Shown here: positions 59,536 through 64,000 of the stretch, piece after piece
How the letters are laid out: every line of letters starts with the position of its first letter
Numbering within the stretch: position 1 is the first letter of the stretch
NCBI GenBank assembly: GCA_963775935.1
Contig: CAVZKR010000002.1
Location: forward strand, 372,001-436,000
Reading direction: 5' to 3'
DNA length: 64,000 nt
From: JBBIPA01 sp963775935
GTDB taxonomy: Bacteria > Chloroflexota > Dehalococcoidia > GIF9 > UBA5629
Position numbers and translations under genes: made by a program
The notes under the pieces: generated by a model
Told to the model about the DNA's origin: nothing
The model's database searches: none
The model's input: the letters and a program-made list of their open reading frames with translations, nothing else

Positions 59536-60771
59536 TTATTTTAAACCAGTAGGTGGTACCTGTCTTATCGCCTCAACCGGGATTGCTACAAATTTATTCT
59601 CTGCTTTCCCGATTTTGCATATAAACGTGTCCTTGATAGAACATTGTGCTTTGGCATCGAAGCGAATACGACCTTCACAGGATTCATAATCGAGTGCCAG
59701 AATTGCCTGTTTAAGCTTCGCCGGTGTGGTATCACCTTTCGTGGCTGTCAAGGCCTTCAATGCAACTTCTGTAAGCATGTAAGGTGTTGCATTGACATCG
59801 TCGGGGTGGTTACCGGTTTTTTTCAGCCATGCTTCATCGAACTTTTTGCTGGCAGGTGTATCGATCAGGTAAGTATACAGTGTTAACATATGTTCGCCTA
59901 TCATCGCTGCAGCTGCTGGCGGTGGTATGGTATTCAACAGGAACGGTTGAACAAAAGCGCCAAAGTATGCCGGCTGCAATGGCATTCTTTTTCTGACGCC
60001 GAACTCGTTATACTGGATAAGAAAACGTACGGCATCTCCCCCTTGAAACCAGGCTGCGCAGGCATCCGCATCCTTCAAGTTTGCCAGGTAGGGAGCATAA
60101 TCCGGACAACCAAAAGGTGGATACTGTTCCTGGACAACTTTGCCTCCCTTACTCTTGAATGTTTCTAAGAAAGCATCGAGAAACGTGCGGCCGGTAACGG
60201 TGTCTTCTGTCATCACCGTCACTGTCTTGAATCCTAGTTTATCGTAGGCATAAGAGCCCATGGGTGAGACCATCTGTTGTTTGGAGCCACCAACCATGAT
60301 ATGCCACTCGTACTGACCCATTTTGAGGTCATTGGGAGAACCGACGAGCTGAGGTACCCCTGCTTTAGAAATAACCGGTGTTGCTGCTTCAACACATGAT
60401 GTTACCAGTGGTCCCAGAATCAAGTCTACCTTATCGCTTTCTACAAGTTTTCTGGCTTTATCAATAGCTGTTTCTGGTTTACCTGCGTCATCTTCAATAA
60501 TGATCTCTATTTTTCTCCCGGCAACCTCGTAATTAACTTCCTCGAAAGCAAACTTGTGGGAGTTCACCATATTTTGTCCAATTTGTGCTACCGTGCCAGT
60601 CAGAGAATATAGAAGTCCGATTTTTATAGGTGTTGTAGGAATCGGCGCAGGCGCTGGAGCTGGTGCTGGGGTTGGGGTGGGTGATGGCGCAGGAGCAGGT
60701 GCAGCACACCCGCTTAAAATCAATGCACCTATCATTGCTATTATAAACATTGCTAACGCTATTCTTTTCAT
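59536..60771 (-). CDS. Liv-type ABC transporter substrate-binding lipoprotein
   Basis: 411 residues from the ATG at 60771 (GTGAGG upstream); the GTG at 60786 is part of that ribosome site. Lipobox LILSGC (Cys22), Pro/Ala-rich linker (about 24-45), then the Liv fold (IKIGLLYSLTGTVAQIGQNMVNSHKFAFEEVNYEVAGRKIEIIIEDDAGKPETAIDKARKLVESDKVD). Third of three related binding proteins in the window sharing one permease set. Last gene of a minus-strand operon with ferredoxin and flavoprotein, which hints that its ligand is the substrate of that oxidoreductase. Confidence 0.9.
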   Translation of the reverse strand: MKRIALAMFIIAMIGALILSGCAAPAPAPSPTPTPAPAPAPAPIPTTPIKIGLLYSLTGTVAQIGQNMVNSHKFAFEEVNYEVAGRKIEIIIEDDAGKPETAIDKARKLVESDKVDLILGPLVTSCVEAATPVISKAGVPQLVGSPNDLKMGQYEWHIMVGGSKQQMVSPMGSYAYDKLGFKTVTVMTEDTVTGRTFLDAFLETFKSKGGKVVQEQYPPFGCPDYAPYLANLKDADACAAWFQGGDAVRFLIQYNEFGVRKRMPLQPAYFGAFVQPFLLNTIPPPAAAAMIGEHMLTLYTYLIDTPASKKFDEAWLKKTGNHPDDVNATPYMLTEVALKALTATKGDTTPAKLKQAILALDYESCEGRIRFDAKAQCSIKDTFICKIGKAENKFVAIPVEAIRQVPPTGLK

Positions 60772-60837
60772 TACTTCGATCCTCACTTTCCCGTATTCTT
60801 AATTACGTATAGCTTGACTCTTAAGCTATTTCCCTTG

Positions 60838-62268
60838 TTATTTGTAGGCAGGTTCTTTCACTACATTTTTCGCTGCAATGACACCTTGCGCCATAGATGC
60901 GGACGTCATGACTGCAAGCATGTATGATTTTGACCAGAGACCTCCAGCAACTTCTCCAGCTGCATACAACGAAGGTATCGCCTCGTCGTAGTTATTCAAT
61001 ACATGGCAATCGCCATCAATTTTTATGCCGCCTTTAAACGATGTGGTAGATGTGACACATTTGATTGCGTAGAATGGCGGTGTGAGTTTTTCGATTGGTC
61101 GTGCTGTTCCAAACTGGTACTTTCTACCAAACACGGTATCATAGCCAACACTATCGATGTCGCTATTGTATTTTTGAACAGCTTTGACGAAATTCTTAAC
61201 GTTGATATCGGATTTTTTAGCCAGCTCTTCAAGGGTGTCGGCTTTCACCTTGGCACAATCGTCTATATCTTTAAAATGTGCCATATTCCTCCCGATGGTA
61301 CCCTTAACCTGCGAAGTGCCGACATGGTCAAAGACATTCTGGTCCAGGATTACCCAGTACACACCTCCCGGCTGTCTCATTCCAGCCTCGGTCATACGAC
61401 CATAGAATCCTTCGGCAGAAGATTCCATGAAGAACCTGTCACCATCGACGTTTACCATGATACCGCCCCAATCGAGTGCCCATATTGCTCTCGAATGGGT
61501 TTCTATCGATACCGGCCAGGAACCGGCTACAGCAATACCGATATCCTTGGTGGCTGCACCGGCATTAAGTGCCATCTTCAACCCATCGCCCTGATGACTT
61601 ATTGGCATCTTGGGAACGCAATCACTCATATGGGGAGCGTACTCGGCTACCATTGCCTTGTTTCGCCCGAAGCCACCGCTGGCGATGATTACTCCCCGCC
61701 TCGCCTTGAAGTTCTTGGTTTCACCTTTTTTCACCTCGACTTTGGCACCGACGACTCTATCGGTATCTCCATCGATAAGCAATCTGGTAGCTCTATGGTG
61801 GAATAGTATTTCAGTTCCATCTTTCCGGGCTCTGTTCTCCAGGGTTTTTACAACCAGCGGTCCGTAATTCAACATCCATCCAAACCCTCTGACAGCACAG
61901 TGTCCCGGTAATGCCACAATACCGGGCCACGTAAACTTCTCCTGTTTAAATATGTTATATGCTTCGAGCTGGGTATCAGCGACTTTCCTGGCTATCTCGG
62001 GAACAGCTCCACCGACATTGACCAGGTCGTCATAGAACATATCCGGGGAATCTTTAATGCCGGCTGCCTTTTGCTCATCCGTTCCGGCAAAAGCGACAGC
62101 GCCGACAATCATACCCAGACTACCGCCGCATTGTGGTCTTGATTCCAGAACAGTCGCTTTTTGTCCAGCTTCCCTGACTTTGATTGCTGCTGGCAGTCCG
62201 GCTGTTCCTCCTCCAATGATAAGTACGTCAGTTTCATAGTCCCATTTTTTGGGTAATTCAGGTGTCAT
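60838..62268 (-). CDS. FAD-dependent oxidoreductase, fumarate reductase/3-ketosteroid dehydrogenase type
   Basis: 476 residues. N-terminal dinucleotide-binding motif VLIIGGGTAGLPAAIKVREAG (about 15-35) followed by Glu (VLESRPQCGG), and the FAD_binding_2 C-terminal signature FKGGIKIDGDCHVLN...IPSLYAAGEVAGGLWSKSYMLAVMTSASMAQGVIAAKN. No signal peptide, so cytoplasmic. Enzymes of this class reduce C=C bonds of enones or unsaturated acids. With the ferredoxin just upstream it could reduce a ring-derived enone such as that formed from a trihydroxybenzene; this is inference. Confidence 0.88.
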   Translation of the reverse strand: MTPELPKKWDYETDVLIIGGGTAGLPAAIKVREAGQKATVLESRPQCGGSLGMIVGAVAFAGTDEQKAAGIKDSPDMFYDDLVNVGGAVPEIARKVADTQLEAYNIFKQEKFTWPGIVALPGHCAVRGFGWMLNYGPLVVKTLENRARKDGTEILFHHRATRLLIDGDTDRVVGAKVEVKKGETKNFKARRGVIIASGGFGRNKAMVAEYAPHMSDCVPKMPISHQGDGLKMALNAGAATKDIGIAVAGSWPVSIETHSRAIWALDWGGIMVNVDGDRFFMESSAEGFYGRMTEAGMRQPGGVYWVILDQNVFDHVGTSQVKGTIGRNMAHFKDIDDCAKVKADTLEELAKKSDINVKNFVKAVQKYNSDIDSVGYDTVFGRKYQFGTARPIEKLTPPFYAIKCVTSTTSFKGGIKIDGDCHVLNNYDEAIPSLYAAGEVAGGLWSKSYMLAVMTSASMAQGVIAAKNVVKEPAYK

Positions 62269-62313
62269 TTTCTCATCTCCTTTTAAATTCAGTTAGTCGA
62301 TATGAGCTTTGTA

Positions 62314-62580
62314 TCATACATACGCTGGTTTTTTATTGGGATGGAGCTTCTTCCATTTTGCCAGTAGCGCTTCTTTGCTTTCCTTATGAGCAGGGTCTGG
62401 AGCTGGAGCTTCGATAGGACAAACCACAGCACATTCCGGTTTTTGATGGACACCTACGCATTCCGTGCACCTGTCCGGATTAATGACGCTGATCGGGTCT
62501 CCGTCACGTATTGCTCCATTAGGGCATTCCGATATGCAGGATCCACAAGCAATGCATTTCTCAGTAATTTTGTATGCCAT
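62314..62580 (-). CDS. 2[4Fe-4S] ferredoxin
   Basis: 88 residues. Two cluster motifs: CIACGSCISECP (Cys9, 12, 15, 19) and CTECVGVHQKPECAVVCP (Cys38, 41, 50, 54), the second with the longer loop of the YfhL/Allochromatium type, which have very low potentials. Lys-rich C-terminal tail. First gene of the operon with the flavoprotein 45 nt downstream, so it is the probable electron donor. Confidence 0.92.
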   Translation of the reverse strand: MAYKITEKCIACGSCISECPNGAIRDGDPISVINPDRCTECVGVHQKPECAVVCPIEAPAPDPAHKESKEALLAKWKKLHPNKKPAYV

Positions 62581-62772
62581 AGTAGTTACTCTTCTCCTTT
62601 CTTTAATGAATGTACTTTACTATAGTAGAGGCAAGGTTTTATCTGGTCTCATCGAGAGATCTTATCTGACAATACCAAGGATGGCAGTAAAGCTACCAAT
62701 AGAGACCAAACTTTATAATATAGTTATGAAATAAAAAAGGGTATCAGCCATAGTTGGAAATTATTTGTAAGC

Positions 62773-62943
62773 CTAAGGAGTACCAATACTAATTTTTTCA
62801 GTAGACTGGGCTAAGAGTTTCGGAATCACCCTGCCTGTCCTCTTCATATGGGAACGGTATTCTTCTCCAAGCTGTTCCAACATCATTCGCTCCTCGCTTC
62901 TAACTCGAAGATAATAAAGGGGAAGAAAGACTATGATACTCAT
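62773..62943 (-). pseudogene. C-terminal fragment of an isoprenylcysteine methyltransferase-family protein
   Basis: 56 codons: IIVFLPLYYLRVRSEERMML, then EQLGEEYRSHMKRTGRVIPK and stop. The EE..LL...GEEY..Y..RTGR.IP.L ending is typical of ICMT/PEMT-like integral membrane methyltransferases (~180-220 residues). The membrane-helical N-terminal part is missing and the region upstream holds no continuation. It occupies part of the 62581-63002 gap, which is otherwise empty. Confidence 0.65.
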
Positions 62944-63002
62944 TCTTCATTATAATTTTTCGCCGGGGATTGTGTTTATGTAGATAGAATTTTCCCGTTT
63001 GT

Positions 63003-63344
63003 CTAATAGTCTGTATATCTCCTCTTTATTAACATTGTTGAGACAATAATCACTCCAATGAGACATGCAATAAAACCGACCAGAGAAAAATATTTCCATA
63101 CATTTGATTCACTTCTATTATTACCGATAAGAGTAAAGCTCGCCTGCTGTCCATTGATATCAACGTGGTAAGTGCCTGGGTTTTCCTCATAAAGAGTGAA
63201 TTGCATTGGCACTGCGGCACGAGCGCCGACTTTGCCTGTTCTGGTTTCCTTAACCTGTCCATTTATCTTTAATGTTGCTACAGTCTTTTGCAGTTTTTGG
63301 AAACTTCGTTGAAGTTGTTCTTCTGCTTGCCTGCGCAAAGACAA
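63003..63344 (-). pseudogene. Chimeric remnant: kinase-linker start joined to the surface-protein anchor module
   Basis: 113 codons. From TLKINGQVKETRTGKVG to the end (VDINGQQASFTL, one membrane helix YFSLVGFIACLIGVIIVSTMLI, RRYTDY) it parallels the last ~110 residues of the surface proteins at 6424 and 9237. The first ~24 residues (LRRQAEEQLQRSFQKLQKT) instead look like the coiled linker after a PAS domain in histidine kinases. There is no signal peptide, so the anchor could not be exported as in the full-length proteins. A fusion of two decayed genes is the simplest reading. Confidence 0.6.
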
Positions 63345-63362
63345 TTATCGACAGTTATAATC

Positions 63363-63397
63363 GACGTTTAGACGTTTTGACGTTTAGATGCTATAAT
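63363..63397 (+). promoter_or_regulatory. Iterated operator and promoter of the RelBE-type pair
   Basis: Three perfect tandem 8-bp units GACGTTTA, GACGTTTT, GACGTTTA (63363-63386) lead into TATAAT (63392-63397). Tandem short repeats over the -35 region fit binding by a ribbon-helix-helix antitoxin. Confidence 0.65.
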
Positions 63398-63429
63398 GCT
63401 GTAGTAGCATTGTTTCAGGAGGTGTTAGT

Positions 63430-63663
63430 ATGACCACCCAAACTAAACGAACCACTATTTATTTGGACCCTACTTTACATAAGGCGTTACGTTTAAAGGC
63501 AGTTTCAGTTTCTCGGTCGGTGTCAGAGCTTGTAAACGATGCCATCAGAAGGGTGCTTGTAGAGGATGCTGATGATATTACAGCATTTGAAGAAAGGGAT
63601 AAGGAACCTCTGATTAGCTATGAAGAAATGGTCAAGAGGCTAAGGAAAGATGGCCGAATATAA
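63430..63663 (+). CDS. Ribbon-helix-helix antitoxin
   Basis: 77 residues. TKRTTIYLDPTLHKALRLKAVSVSRSVSELVNDAIRRVL is a CopG/Arc-type DNA-binding domain; the acidic C-terminal half (EDADDITAFEERDKEPLISYEEMVKRLRKDG) would wrap the toxin. CAGGAGGTGTTAGT precedes the ATG. Overlaps the toxin gene by 14 nt and should bind the iterated operator upstream. Confidence 0.9.
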   Translation: MTTQTKRTTIYLDPTLHKALRLKAVSVSRSVSELVNDAIRRVLVEDADDITAFEERDKEPLISYEEMVKRLRKDGRI

Positions 63664-63907
63664 AATCCATTTCAGAGAATCAGTTGAAAAAGATTTTAGG
63701 GTGATTCCTAAAAGAGATGTGAAGAAGATTCTCCAGCGAATAGGGCTATTAGCTGCCGAACCACGGCCATTGGGCTGCGAAAAGTTAACCGATCAAGAAA
63801 GGTATCGTATCCGTCAGGGACGATATCGTATTGTATATTCAATTCAAGATGATGAGTTTACAGTCTGGATAGTAAAAGTTGCTCATAGAAAAGATATTTA
63901 TCGTTGA
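63650..63907 (+). CDS. RelE/ParE-superfamily toxin
   Basis: 85 residues, typical length. AEYKIHFRESVEKDFRVIPKRDVKKILQRIGLLAAEPRPLGCEKL, then YRIRQGRYRIVYSIQDDEFTVWIVKVAHRKDIYR, which holds the family's C-terminal basic and aromatic residues (Arg, His-Arg-Lys, Tyr). Most similar in layout to RelE-type ribosome-dependent RNases. Translationally coupled to the antitoxin. Confidence 0.92.
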   Translation: MAEYKIHFRESVEKDFRVIPKRDVKKILQRIGLLAAEPRPLGCEKLTDQERYRIRQGRYRIVYSIQDDEFTVWIVKVAHRKDIYR

Positions 63908-64000
63908 AGCTGGCACTGAAAATGACATATTGGCCTTACTCATTGCTCATATTCTTGATAATTTCTTGATAATCTAAACCTATTTCTTGACATCTCCTTG

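Noticed and set aside
1..64000. tRNA, rRNA or CRISPR loci
   Set aside because: No cloverleaf-like, rRNA-like or repeat-spacer structure was noticed by eye; a tRNAscan or Rfam search would settle it.

Overview
The window looks like a stretch of chromosome from an anaerobic bacterium, most likely an uncultured Chloroflexota (Dehalococcoidia-like). I base this on moderate GC, many ABC and TRAP importers with lipoprotein binding proteins, LuxR-type two-component pairs, large beta-helix surface proteins ending in a membrane anchor, and a dense set of molybdenum, iron-sulfur and prenylated-flavin enzymes for aromatic compounds. The placement is inference; there is no rRNA or marker gene here, and I saw no tRNA and no CRISPR array.

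Left edge (1-4.6 kb): a three-subunit molybdenum hydroxylase of the xanthine dehydrogenase family, cut by the window start. Its flavin subunit carries the four-cysteine insert known from 4-hydroxybenzoyl-CoA reductase. A branched-chain-amino-acid-type (Liv) binding lipoprotein follows. 4.6-14.4 kb is accessory: dispersed intergenic repeats, a Gly/Pro/Trp repeat protein, two large surface proteins sharing a nearly identical 3' end, a membrane protein and a HicBA toxin-antitoxin pair. 14.4-19.7 kb holds a GlcG-like protein, an OFA-type MFS transporter, an IS481-family insertion sequence with doubled terminal repeats, a small secreted protein, a cupin and an amidohydrolase remnant. 19.7-22.8 kb is a complete TRAP transporter (dctPQM). 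23.3-26.4 kb is a histidine kinase/response regulator cluster with degenerate receiver domains. 26.9-38.7 kb holds two small unknown genes, a MarR-regulated MacB/LolCD-like ABC exporter, a PflX-type radical SAM protein, an ArsR-regulated ABC-2 exporter, a cysteine hydrolase, a TIGR04076-like protein, a zinc-ribbon/OB-fold membrane protein, and a MarR-MATE efflux pair with a long palindromic operator.

Right part (38.8-62.6 kb) is the most interesting region: a polyphenol/aromatic catabolism island. It has three full large subunits related to pyrogallol-phloroglucinol transhydroxylase (DMSO reductase superfamily), a decayed C-terminal piece of a fourth, one complete iron-sulfur small subunit, and one small subunit truncated to 41 codons. 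Around them are a PAS histidine kinase/response regulator pair, a cupin, a complete Liv ABC importer (livK-HMGF), a UbiD-family decarboxylase, an amidohydrolase-2 family (decarboxylase-like) protein, a second Liv-type binding protein, a fumarate-reductase-type flavoprotein and a ferredoxin. The inferred theme is uptake of aromatic acids, decarboxylation to a phenol, hydroxyl transfer around the ring, and reduction. The last 1.5 kb holds an ICMT-family remnant, a chimeric remnant carrying the surface-protein anchor module, and a RelBE-type toxin-antitoxin pair with an iterated operator.

Two patterns cut across regions. Several leaders of solute-binding-protein genes carry a second, full-length Shine-Dalgarno sequence 70-110 nt upstream of the true one, resembling the mRNA-stabilising element of Bacillus cry genes. 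Remnants of genes (six or more) lie in the gaps between intact operons, showing repeated duplication and loss.
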